From assembly GCA_016287995.1 (NCBI GenBank), contig JAEEXW010000191.1, positions 1 through 6,140 on the forward strand: a stretch of DNA of 6,140 nt, read 5' to 3'. The position numbers and the translations under genes were made by a program. This DNA is from Bacteroidales bacterium. GTDB lineage: Bacteria > Bacteroidota > Bacteroidia > Bacteroidales > UBA3824. Under the pieces are notes generated by a model. It was not told the origin of the DNA. It worked only from the letters and a program-made list of their open reading frames with translations, and ran no database searches. Shown in pieces: positions 1 through 5,898 of the stretch (positions are counted from its first letter, which is position 1; each line of letters starts with the position of its first letter).

Positions 1-2
1 GT

Positions 3-242
3 ATGACTATGACTGCTGCTGACATTGTTAATGGCGATGCTGTAATAACAGTTAGTGCTCCGAATTTAAGTGCTGATGCTTTGAAAGCAAATATGAGTGC
101 ATTAAAGTCAAATCTCATCAGTATGTTTAAAGAAGATGCAGAATTTGTAAAAGTTCTCAAAGATTCTGAAACAAAACTAATTTACCGTTTCAACTGTGGT
201 GATGGTAATACTGACGTGATAATAGCACCGAGCGAACTCTAA
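3..242 (+). CDS. 3' end of an unrecognised protein gene
   Basis: This reading frame is open to the left edge of the window and ends with TAA at 240-242, so it is most likely the C-terminal part (about 79 residues visible) of a longer protein. ATG codons at 3 and 9 could be internal methionines, because no upstream sequence is available to judge a ribosome binding site. The visible part has a strand-like stretch (GDAVITVSAP), an amphipathic helix rich in Ala, Lys and Leu (about residues 24-50), and a closing strand-like stretch around KLIYRFNCGDGN that ends in IIAPSEL. There is one cysteine. No transmembrane segment or catalytic motif is visible. A strong terminator follows 12 bases after the stop, so this is the last gene of its transcription unit. 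I do not recognise the family and assign no function. Confidence 0.6.
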   Translation: MTMTAADIVNGDAVITVSAPNLSADALKANMSALKSNLISMFKEDAEFVKVLKDSETKLIYRFNCGDGNTDVIIAPSEL

Positions 243-254
243 CCGTATAAGATT

Positions 255-296
255 AAAAAAAATAGTCCGTGAAAAAAATGCGGACTATTTTTTTTT
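255..296 (+). terminator. Intrinsic terminator after the first gene
   Basis: A perfect 9-bp stem (AATAGTCCG at 261-269 with CGGACTATT at 281-289) is extended by an A run before it (255-260) pairing with a T run after it (290-296). The loop is 11 bases. The A-stem-T symmetry means it could also work in reverse, but no minus-strand gene ends here. Confidence 0.9.
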
Positions 297-312
297 ACCT
301 CTTTTTTAAAAA

Positions 313-344
313 TTTGAGTTTCCGAAAAAAGTTTTGTATTTTTG
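313..344 (+). promoter_or_regulatory. Bacteroidota-type promoter upstream of the ATPase remnant
   Basis: TTTG at 313-316 and TATTTTTG at 337-344 match the Bacteroidota -33 and -7 elements (TTTG and TAnnTTTG) exactly, with a 20-bp spacer. Transcription would start near 350, about 20 bases before the ATG at 372. The next credible plus-strand terminator is after maeB, so this may also be the promoter that transcribes maeB. Confidence 0.8.
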
Positions 345-371
345 CCGCATAAAAAGTTAAAAGCGGTTTTT

Positions 372-590
372 ATGATCATTAACAATATAACCATAAAAAA
401 TTTTAGAGGTTTTAAAGACAAATACTTTGAGTTTGACCCACACGTGAACGTTGTCCTCGGCGATAATACCACAGGCAAAACATCGTTGCTTCACGCCGTG
501 CAGATTGCGTTGGGGCTTTTTTTACGTTGTTTTCACCGGGGCAATCAGACCCAACGTAAAAAAGAAAATAATATAAAAAAATCATCATAA
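372..590 (+). pseudogene. Truncated SMC/RecF-like AAA ATPase, N-terminal remnant
   Basis: The first 48 residues from the ATG at 372 read as the N-terminus of an SMC/RecF/OLD-like ATPase: a beta strand leading into the typical KNFRGFKD motif (residues 10-17), then a Walker A loop GDNTTGKTS (residues 30-38) followed by a helix (LLHAVQIALG). Family members normally run several hundred residues, with a Walker B and signature motif far downstream. Here the recognisable part stops at residue 48, and 24 unrelated residues lead to a TAA at 588-590. The break falls at base 516, where an inverted repeat starts. A TTG at 342 lies inside the promoter, so the ATG at 372 is the better start. No ATP-hydrolysing protein can be expected. 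Many relatives belong to DNA repair or phage defence, but the remnant is too short to say which. It could alternatively be a translated leader of maeB. Confidence 0.7.
516..564. repeat. Inverted repeat at the ATPase truncation point
   Basis: A 14-base arm (516-529, C then seven T then ACGTTG) is matched by a 13-base arm (552-564, CAACG, T, six A, G). The arms are complementary except for one unpaired T, and the spacer is 22 bases. The T run is on the 5' side and the A run on the 3' side, the opposite of an intrinsic terminator on either strand. A second, mutually exclusive pairing exists between CGTTGGG (508-514) and CCCAACG (550-556). I see no target-site duplication flanking it. It may be a recombination scar, a tiny element end pair, or an RNA structure in the maeB leader. 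Confidence 0.6.
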
Positions 591-605
591 TACGTTAAGT
601 AAAAA

Positions 606-2885
606 ATGGCAAAAATTACAAAAGAGGCAGCCTTGAAATATCATAGCGAAGGCCGCCCGGGAAAAATTGAAGTCGTTCCTACAAAACCTTACAGAACGCA
701 AACAGACCTTTCTCTCGCTTACTCGCCCGGAGTAGCAGAGCCGTGTCTTGAAATTCAGAACAACCCCGACGATGCTTACAAATACACCGATAAGGGTAAC
801 CTCGTTGCTGTTATCTCTAACGGTACAGCCGTTCTCGGACTTGGTGATATAGGTGCTGTTAGCGGTAAACCCGTTATGGAAGGTAAAGGTCTTCTTTTCA
901 AAATTTATGGCGGTATTGACGTTTTCGACATCGAAGTCAACGAAAAAGACCCCGAAAAATTCATTCAAGCGGTAAAAGCAATCGCTCCAACTTTCGGCGG
1001 AATCAATCTCGAAGACATCAAAGCACCTGAATGTTTTGAAATAGAACGCCGCTTAAAAGAAGAACTCGACATTCCTGTTATGCACGACGACCAACACGGA
1101 ACTGCAATCATCTCCTCAGCAGGCCTTATCAACGCTTTGGAAGTTGCAGACAAAAAAATTCAAGACGTTAAAATCGTTGTAAACGGCGCAGGAGCAGCAG
1201 CAATTTCGTGTACAAAACTTTACGTTTCGCTTGGTGCAAAAGTTGAAAACATCGTAATGCTCGATTCAAAAGGCGTTATCACAGATGACCGTCAAAACCT
1301 TACGCCCGAAAAGAAATTTTTTGCAACTTCAAGACGCGATGTTCACACTTTGGAAGAGGCAATCAAAGGTGCTGATGTATTTTTGGGACTTTCAAAAGGT
1401 AACATTTTAACTCAGGATATGGTTCGTTCGATGGCTAAAAATCCTATCGTTTTCGCCCTCGCAAACCCCGTTCCTGAAATTACTTACGAAGATGCAATGG
1501 CTTCACGTCCCGACGTGTTAATGTCCACAGGTAGAAGCGATTATCCTAACCAAATTAATAACGTTATCGGATTTCCGTATATTTTCCGCGGAGCATTGGA
1601 CGTTGCAGCAACGGCTATCAACGAAGAGATGAAACTCGCTGCCGTTTACGCAATCGCAAACCTCGCTAAACAAAGAGTTCCCGATGTAGTTAACAAAGTT
1701 TATAATGTTAACAACTTGACTTTCGGACCGTCATATTTTATTCCAAAACCTGTTGATCCAAGACTTATTACAGAGGTTTCGTCAGCAGTTGCGAAAGCCG
1801 CAATCGAATCAGGTGTGGCAAGAAAGAAAATCGAAGACTGGGACGCTTACCGTCAACATTTGAAAGAGTTGATGGGTTATGAATCAAAACTTTCGGCTCA
1901 ACTTTTCAACATCGCTAAACAAAATCCGCAAAAGGTTGTTTTTGCCGAAGGTATTCACCCTTCAATGATGAAAGCCGCTGTTGAAGCCAAAAACGAAGGT
2001 CTTTGTTTCCCGATTCTTCTTGGTAATACCGAGAAAATCAAGAAGATAGCCGAAGAACTCGAACTCAACCTCGATGGCATTGAAATCATTAATTTGCGTG
2101 CTGACAGAGAGGCAGACCGCCGTGAACGTTATGCAAAAATCTTGACCGAAAAACGTCAGCGTCAGGGTATGACCTTTCAGGAGGCTAACGACAAGATGTT
2201 TGACCGCAACTATTTCGGTATGATGATGGTGGAAACCGGCGATGCAGACGCTTTTATTACAGGAGTTTACACTCGTTATCGCGACACGATTCAAGTTGCA
2301 AAAGACGTTATCGGAATCCGCAAAGGTTACGATCATTTTGGAACAATGCACATTTTGAACTCCGAAAAAGGTACTTTCTTCTTGGCTGACACTTTGATTA
2401 ACCGTCATCCTGATGTTGACACTTTGGTTGATACGGCAAAACTTGCGGCTCACACGGTAAAATTCTTCAACAATGAGCCTGTAATCGCAATGCTTTCGTA
2501 TTCTAACTTCGGTGCTGACGAGGTCGGAACTCCGGCAACTGTACACAAAGCCGTTGAAATTGTTCACGAACAAATGCCCGAACTTGACATTGACGGAGAA
2601 ATGCAGGTCAACTTTGCTATCGACGATGAATTAAGAGACAAAACTTTCCCGTTCAACCGTCTTAAAGGCAAAGTGGTTAACACGCTGATTTTCCCGAACC
2701 TCGGAAGCGCAAACACAAGTTACAAAATGCTTGCGGCTATGAACAAAAACGTTGAACTTATCGGACCTATTCAAATGGGATTGAACAAGCCGATTCACTT
2801 TATTGATTTTGAATCCTCCGTCAACGACATTGTTAACATTGTTGCCGTTGCGGTAATCGATGCTGTTACTGAAAAACAGAAATAA
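606..2885 (+). CDS. maeB: NADP-dependent malic enzyme with C-terminal phosphotransacetylase-like domain
   Basis: This cytoplasmic enzyme oxidatively decarboxylates malate to pyruvate and CO2, yielding reduced cofactor (usually NADPH in this family). At 759 residues it has the full length of the large MaeB type. The malic N-terminal domain (about 15-160) carries YSPGVAEPC with the catalytic Tyr39, Lys94 in MEGKG, and the metal-ligand region Glu136-Asp137 and Asp161-Asp162 (MHDDQHGT). The nucleotide-binding domain (about 163-395) has the glycine-rich loop VVNGAGAAA (191-199) and the conserved ALANPVPEI. Residues from about 428 to the end form a phosphotransacetylase-like domain (KVVFAEG, ITGVYTRYRD, MLSYSNFG). 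Its C-terminal active-site Ser-Arg pair is replaced by Asp734-Phe735, so it is probably regulatory, binding acetyl-CoA, as known for MaeB relatives. The start at 606 has no Shine-Dalgarno sequence, which is normal in this phylum. No good promoter lies between 345 and 605. A strong terminator follows the stop. Confidence 0.97.
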   Translation: MAKITKEAALKYHSEGRPGKIEVVPTKPYRTQTDLSLAYSPGVAEPCLEIQNNPDDAYKYTDKGNLVAVISNGTAVLGLGDIGAVSGKPVMEGKGLLFKIYGGIDVFDIEVNEKDPEKFIQAVKAIAPTFGGINLEDIKAPECFEIERRLKEELDIPVMHDDQHGTAIISSAGLINALEVADKKIQDVKIVVNGAGAAAISCTKLYVSLGAKVENIVMLDSKGVITDDRQNLTPEKKFFATSRRDVHTLEEAIKGADVFLGLSKGNILTQDMVRSMAKNPIVFALANPVPEITYEDAMASRPDVLMSTGRSDYPNQINNVIGFPYIFRGALDVAATAINEEMKLAAVYAIANLAKQRVPDVVNKVYNVNNLTFGPSYFIPKPVDPRLITEVSSAVAKAAIESGVARKKIEDWDAYRQHLKELMGYESKLSAQLFNIAKQNPQKVVFAEGIHPSMMKAAVEAKNEGLCFPILLGNTEKIKKIAEELELNLDGIEIINLRADREADRRERYAKILTEKRQRQGMTFQEANDKMFDRNYFGMMMVETGDADAFITGVYTRYRDTIQVAKDVIGIRKGYDHFGTMHILNSEKGTFFLADTLINRHPDVDTLVDTAKLAAHTVKFFNNEPVIAMLSYSNFGADEVGTPATVHKAVEIVHEQMPELDIDGEMQVNFAIDDELRDKTFPFNRLKGKVVNTLIFPNLGSANTSYKMLAAMNKNVELIGPIQMGLNKPIHFIDFESSVNDIVNIVAVAVIDAVTEKQK

Positions 2886-2896
2886 TGTTTTTTTTT

Positions 2897-2931
2897 AATG
2901 GCTGCCAAAAATAAGGCAGCCGTTTTTTTTT
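2897..2931 (+). terminator. Intrinsic terminator after maeB
   Basis: The 7-bp GC-rich stem GGCTGCC (2900-2906) with GGCAGCC (2915-2921) has an 8-base loop. It is extended by A-T pairs and followed by a run of nine T (2923-2931). It starts 12 bases after the maeB stop and ends that transcription unit. Confidence 0.93.
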
Positions 2932-2951
2932 GCACATTTTTTGATAAAAAA

Positions 2952-2983
2952 TTTGTAAAAGCGAAAATATTTTTTTAATTTTA
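2952..2983 (+). promoter_or_regulatory. Bacteroidota-type promoter of the chemoreceptor gene
   Basis: TTTG at 2952-2955 is followed after exactly 20 bp by TAATTTTA at 2976-2983, which matches TAnnTTTG except for the last base. Transcription would start near 2990, giving a short leader to the ATG at 3009. The start codon has no Shine-Dalgarno sequence, only an A-rich upstream stretch. Confidence 0.65.
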
Positions 2984-3008
2984 CCCGTATTTAAACACAC
3001 AAACTATT

Positions 3009-3410
3009 ATGATTTTCGACAGGAGTAAATTAACCGCTAAGCAATATATGAACGGTTGGCTGATTTTTTTCAGCATTATAGCGATAATAGTTGTTTCTTT
3101 TCCTGTAAGATTGACAATCAAGAAACAACTTGGTGATAGTATCGAACGAACGGCAATGTCAGACCTAAAAGCCGCAACGGAAAAAATTTCTTTGTTAACC
3201 GATTGGTGTGATGAACGGCATCAGCATATCATCGGTGCTGCTGAATCGTATTTTAAGTTGAAAGGTGGCATAACAATCACAGGCGATGTTTGGCAAGTTG
3301 GTGATGAAGTTATTAACGATAATGCCGAATTGCTGAAAACTTGGGCAGATATGGTTCCGGGCAACGATTTTATCTTTATCAAAAAACTTCTGACGGATAT
3401 AGTGCATTAG
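3009..3410 (+). CDS. Methyl-accepting chemotaxis protein, N-terminal fragment (frameshifted)
   Basis: This is the first 120 or so residues of a transmembrane chemoreceptor, read in frame until a single-base deletion near 3368-3371. Residues 17-36 form the first membrane segment (WLIFFSIIAIIVVSF). The chain after it would be periplasmic and starts a Cache-type ligand-binding domain with a long helix (about 45-80, including TDWCDERHQHIIGAAESYF). After Asp120-Phe121 the frame gives about a dozen unrelated residues and stops at TAG 3408-3410. The matching continuation is in the -1 frame (see the entry ending at 4840). Restoring one base gives a 610-residue receptor of normal layout. On its own this fragment would be a membrane-anchored partial sensor with no signalling domain. 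The ATG at 3009 is well placed behind the promoter at 2952-2983. Confidence 0.8.
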   Translation: MIFDRSKLTAKQYMNGWLIFFSIIAIIVVSFPVRLTIKKQLGDSIERTAMSDLKAATEKISLLTDWCDERHQHIIGAAESYFKLKGGITITGDVWQVGDEVINDNAELLKTWADMVPGNDFIFIKKLLTDIVH

Positions 3411-4840
3411 CCTCTACAAGAAATCTCAATGATAAAACAATTTCTGATGGTCGTATAATTGAAGCAATCAACGGAAACAGAATTTTTTATGACCATATGA
3501 TGTTAGACGGTTTGCCTTTTATTGTAACTACTAAACCGCTGTATATCAATGGCGAATTAAAAGGTGTGCTTTTGACAGGACGCGACGAAACGATGGTCAA
3601 AGAAAACAACGAAGCAATGACCTCTACACAATTTCTGTCTAACGGATTTGTTGTTTGGACAAAAGACCCGAATTATTGTTTGGTAGTTCCTGAGGGTAGG
3701 GAAAAAGAGTGGGCAAAAATGCCTGATGACGTTTATAAGCAAATGACTCGCTGCAAAGACGGTCAAATGCACACGATTGATTTTACGTATTTGGATACGG
3801 ACTACGAAATGGTGTTTTTATATTGTGAAAAAGTAACTTCATACATTCAGTTTATTTATCCGCTTTCTGATAAATATGCAGCCGTTTCTCCTATTTTGTT
3901 CCCGATGGTGCTTTCGCTTTTGTTGCTGTTTGCCTTGCTGATAATAATTACGAACCGTTTTATCAACCGTGTATTGTGGCATGTCGGAGGCGAACCGAAA
4001 TTTGTGAAAGTTCTTGTTGACAAAATTGCTACGGGTGATATGAGCGGCATTTTGAATCTTAATTTTGATAAAATGACAGGCATATTACGTTCTATTTATG
4101 CTATGGCGGATAGTTTGAAGAATGTTTTGTCGGACATTTATGATGGCGCAACCCGTTTGCAGACTTCAAGTGCGGAAATCACGCGCACAACTCAAACTCT
4201 TTCTGAGAATGCTAATCAGCAGGCTGCTAATGCTGACAACATCGTTCAGTCCGTTGCAGAGATTACTGACGAGGTTGTTAAAAACGCAGAATTAGCAGTT
4301 AAGGCAGAAAAAATCACGCAAAAAGTTACCTCCGATGTCAACGAAATAAAACACGCTCAGGATTTGAGTTACAATGCGGTAAAAGTAATTTCCGAAAAAA
4401 TCAATATTATCAACGACATTGCTTTTCAAACCAATATTTTGGCACTTAACGCAGCGGTAGAAGCGGCAAGAGCCGGCGAACATGGCAAAGGTTTTGCCGT
4501 TGTTGCCTCCGAAATCCGCAAACTCGCTGAAAAAAGTAAAAACTCCGCTAACGATATTATTGCAGGTGCACAAGAAAGCGTTAACGCAACGGCTAAATCA
4601 ACTCAGTTGATAAACAATATTCTGCCGGACATCAACGAATGTGTTGCTTTGATTGAAAGGGTTGAAAGTTCGGCGGGCAGTCAGAAAAGCACCGTTCAGA
4701 TGATTGATATATCTGTTAAACAACTCAACGAGGCTATTCAAGGCAACGCTTCGGCAAGTGAGGAACTCGCAGGAGGCGCACAAGAACTTAATTCTGAGGC
4801 TGAAAACTTCAAAAATAGTACAAGTGTATTCAAATTTTAA
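3341..4840 (+). CDS. Methyl-accepting chemotaxis protein, sensor remainder and signalling domain (frameshifted)
   Basis: This is the rest of the receptor begun at 3009. Its true contribution starts near base 3372 (LYQKTSDGYS). The ATG at 3341 lies in the region that the upstream frame encodes, so it is probably not a real start. In restored 610-residue numbering, the periplasmic double-Cache-like sensor runs to about 293 (first unit to ~191, second unit FVVWTKDPNY onwards). Membrane segment two is 294-316. A HAMP-like linker follows, with GGEP (327-330) and IATGDM (340-345). The cytoplasmic coiled coil carries the highly conserved hairpin tip at 467-507 (AFQTNILALNAAVEAARAGE, then HGKGFAVVASEIRKLA), which in this family contacts CheA and CheW. 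No C-terminal CheR/CheB tethering pentapeptide is present; the chain ends in VFKF. No che genes are nearby, as is common for orphan receptors. The ligand cannot be inferred. Confidence 0.88.
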   Translation: MGRYGSGQRFYLYQKTSDGYSALASTRNLNDKTISDGRIIEAINGNRIFYDHMMLDGLPFIVTTKPLYINGELKGVLLTGRDETMVKENNEAMTSTQFLSNGFVVWTKDPNYCLVVPEGREKEWAKMPDDVYKQMTRCKDGQMHTIDFTYLDTDYEMVFLYCEKVTSYIQFIYPLSDKYAAVSPILFPMVLSLLLLFALLIIITNRFINRVLWHVGGEPKFVKVLVDKIATGDMSGILNLNFDKMTGILRSIYAMADSLKNVLSDIYDGATRLQTSSAEITRTTQTLSENANQQAANADNIVQSVAEITDEVVKNAELAVKAEKITQKVTSDVNEIKHAQDLSYNAVKVISEKINIINDIAFQTNILALNAAVEAARAGEHGKGFAVVASEIRKLAEKSKNSANDIIAGAQESVNATAKSTQLINNILPDINECVALIERVESSAGSQKSTVQMIDISVKQLNEAIQGNASASEELAGGAQELNSEAENFKNSTSVFKF

Positions 4841-4868
4841 GCGAAAATGCCGTTAAAACCGCTTTTTT
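4839..4868 (+). terminator. Possible weak terminator after the chemoreceptor
   Basis: AAGCG (4839-4843), overlapping the stop codon, can pair with CGCTT (4860-4864) around a 16-base loop, followed by T through 4868. The stem is only 5 bp, so termination here would be weak and some transcription may read into the next gene. Confidence 0.35.
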
Positions 4869-4877
4869 CTTAAAAAA

Positions 4878-4897
4878 AATGCAATAAATGTTGCATT
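4878..4897. promoter_or_regulatory. Candidate operator palindrome over the Hc1 gene promoter
   Basis: A perfect 7-bp inverted repeat, AATGCAA (4878-4884) and TTGCATT (4891-4897) with a 6-base spacer, covers the probable -33 element of the next gene. The position and dyad symmetry suit a dimeric repressor. There is no T run, so it is not a terminator. No cognate regulator is encoded in the window. Confidence 0.4.
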
Positions 4898-4920
4898 GTA
4901 AAAATAAATGTGTATATTTG
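4890..4920 (+). promoter_or_regulatory. Bacteroidota-type promoter of the Hc1-like gene
   Basis: TATATTTG at 4913-4920 matches the -7 consensus TAnnTTTG exactly. GTTG at 4890-4893, with a 19-bp spacer, is a three-of-four match to the -33 TTTG. Transcription would start near 4927, leaving a leader of about 40 AT-rich bases before the ATG at 4966. Confidence 0.75.
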
Positions 4921-4965
4921 CAGCGCATATAAGCAAATTTTTAATTTTTTTAAAACATCAAAAAA

Positions 4966-5148
4966 ATGGAAGAAGTAGCAAAATTAGTAGCGGAGTTGAA
5001 AGCACAATTTGAGGCTTTCACAAAAGACGCAGACGCTTTGGTAAACGCTAACAACAAAGCAGCCGGTGCAAGAGCACGTAAGGTATCTTTGGAAATTGAC
5101 AAAATTACGAAAGAATTCCGTAAAAAATCTATTGAAGCGACAAAGTAA
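4966..5148 (+). CDS. Hc1-like histone H1 family DNA-binding protein
   Basis: This small, helical, lysine-rich protein of 60 residues resembles the histone H1-like Hc1 family, widespread as a single short gene in Bacteroidota and named after the chlamydial nucleoid-condensing protein. The N-terminal half is an amphipathic helix (EEVAKLVAELKAQFEAF). The conserved part is NNKAAGARARKVSLEIDKI (about 29-47), followed by a basic tail with FRKKS (51-55). With 10 Lys and 3 Arg against 10 acidic residues, the net charge is mildly positive and concentrated in the second half, which is consistent with nucleoid association. The role is inferred from the family. It is a single-gene unit with its own promoter, a possible operator, and a strong terminator 14 bases after the stop. 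There is no Shine-Dalgarno sequence, only an A-rich stretch before the ATG. Confidence 0.85.
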   Translation: MEEVAKLVAELKAQFEAFTKDADALVNANNKAAGARARKVSLEIDKITKEFRKKSIEATK

Positions 5149-5162
5149 GCATTCCTAAAATT

Positions 5163-5199
5163 AAAAAATGCCGTCTGAAAAAATCAGGCGGCATTTTTT
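5163..5199. terminator. Bidirectional terminator between convergent genes
   Basis: Arms at 5163-5178 and 5184-5199 form a 16-bp stem (AAAAAATGCCG, T, CTGA against its complement) with one G-U wobble and a loop of five A. Six T close the plus-strand side and six A open it, so it works in both directions. It ends the Hc1-like gene from the left and lrgB from the right, whose stop lies 4 bases away. Confidence 0.93.
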
Positions 5200-5202
5200 G
5201 TG

Positions 5203-5898
5203 CTATATCATTCCTAACATTTGCAGTATTATCTGCGTACAAACGGCTGTAAATATGCCGTTTAACGTTAAACCTAAACTTGAATATGCTCCGTAATGAA
5301 AGCCTACTTCCAAGGCTTTTGACGTGCCTACTGCGTGTGCTGCCATTCCGATTGCAAGACTTTGTGAAATTGGATTTGTAACCCCGCACCATTGCAAAAT
5401 CTTGAACCCGAACATTCCTCCGAATATTCCCGTAAAAACAACTGCAACGGTTGTTAATGATTCTATACCGCCCAAAATTCTTGTAATTTCCATTGCAATC
5501 GGTGTTGTAACGGATTTGCTTGCAAGTGAGAGCGATACGGCGTGGCTTGCTCCTAAAATGTTAGCAAATACAACTACCGAAATTACTCCTAAAACACACC
5601 CGACGAATGACGAGGCTATGAGCGGAAAAATTTGTTTTTTTATTGACGTAAGTTGTTTGTAAAGCGGCACTCCAAGAGCCACAACCGCCGGTTTTAGCCA
5701 AAACTCTATCATTTGTCCCGATTCATGATAAGTTTCGTAGTCTATACCGAAAAATTCAAGATAAAGTATTATTAATGTGATACTTATCAATAGGGGATTT
5801 AGTAAAACGGAGTTAGTCTTTTTTTGAAGTAATTTTGCTAAATAGTAAAACGCAAATGTGATGAAAACTAATACAAAACTATTTTTTAGAAGTTCCAT
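5203..5898 (-). CDS. lrgB: LrgB/CidB family membrane protein
   Basis: This is an integral inner-membrane protein of the LrgB family, 231 residues, the normal length. Hydrophobic segments are visible at about 7-24, 32-50, 90-115, 146-166 and 207-229, with others less clear. The family's signature motifs are present: FWLKPAVVALGVPLYKQ (66-82), SLASKSVTTPIAMEI (124-138) and GMAAHAVGTSKALE (184-197). The family was first described with LrgA as an antiholin-like pair modulating murein hydrolase activity in Staphylococcus. Later work ties bacterial and plastid relatives to transport of small carboxylates such as pyruvate or glycolate, so carboxylate transport is a fair alternative role. It is the second gene of an operon: its start overlaps the 3' end of lrgA by 20 bases, with a strong Shine-Dalgarno inside lrgA, implying translational coupling. 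Codon use looks like that of its neighbours. Confidence 0.95.
   Translation of the reverse strand: MELLKNSFVLVFITFAFYYLAKLLQKKTNSVLLNPLLISITLIILYLEFFGIDYETYHESGQMIEFWLKPAVVALGVPLYKQLTSIKKQIFPLIASSFVGCVLGVISVVVFANILGASHAVSLSLASKSVTTPIAMEITRILGGIESLTTVAVVFTGIFGGMFGFKILQWCGVTNPISQSLAIGMAAHAVGTSKALEVGFHYGAYSSLGLTLNGIFTAVCTQIILQMLGMI

Noticed and set aside
239..478. Minus-strand open frame across the terminator and promoter region
   Set aside because: It reads through a terminator hairpin and the ATPase N-terminus in antisense; it shows no protein-like motif.
516..564. Inverted repeat as an intrinsic terminator before maeB
   Set aside because: The T run precedes the stem and an A run follows it, on both strands, so the required 3' U tract is missing.
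585..968. 127-codon minus-strand open frame over the maeB start
   Set aside because: It lies fully opposite the conserved malic enzyme N-terminus and has no promoter or ribosome binding site of its own.
1962..2573. 203-codon minus-strand open frame inside maeB
   Set aside because: It is antisense to the phosphotransacetylase-like domain, has a low-complexity Cys/Phe/Val-rich composition and matches no family I recognise; it is a shadow of the real gene's codon use.
3381..3387. Run of six A then C as a programmed -1 slippery site in the chemoreceptor
   Set aside because: In the upstream frame the codons are ATC AAA AAA CTT, so the heptamer would be C AAA AAA and does not allow clean re-pairing in the first codon. 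The sequence just before it (LYQ) already fits the downstream frame better, which places the shift earlier, in the T run.
5324..5662. 112-codon plus-strand open frame opposite lrgB
   Set aside because: It is antisense to the conserved LrgB motifs, rich in Pro/Thr/Ile as expected from the complement of a membrane protein gene.
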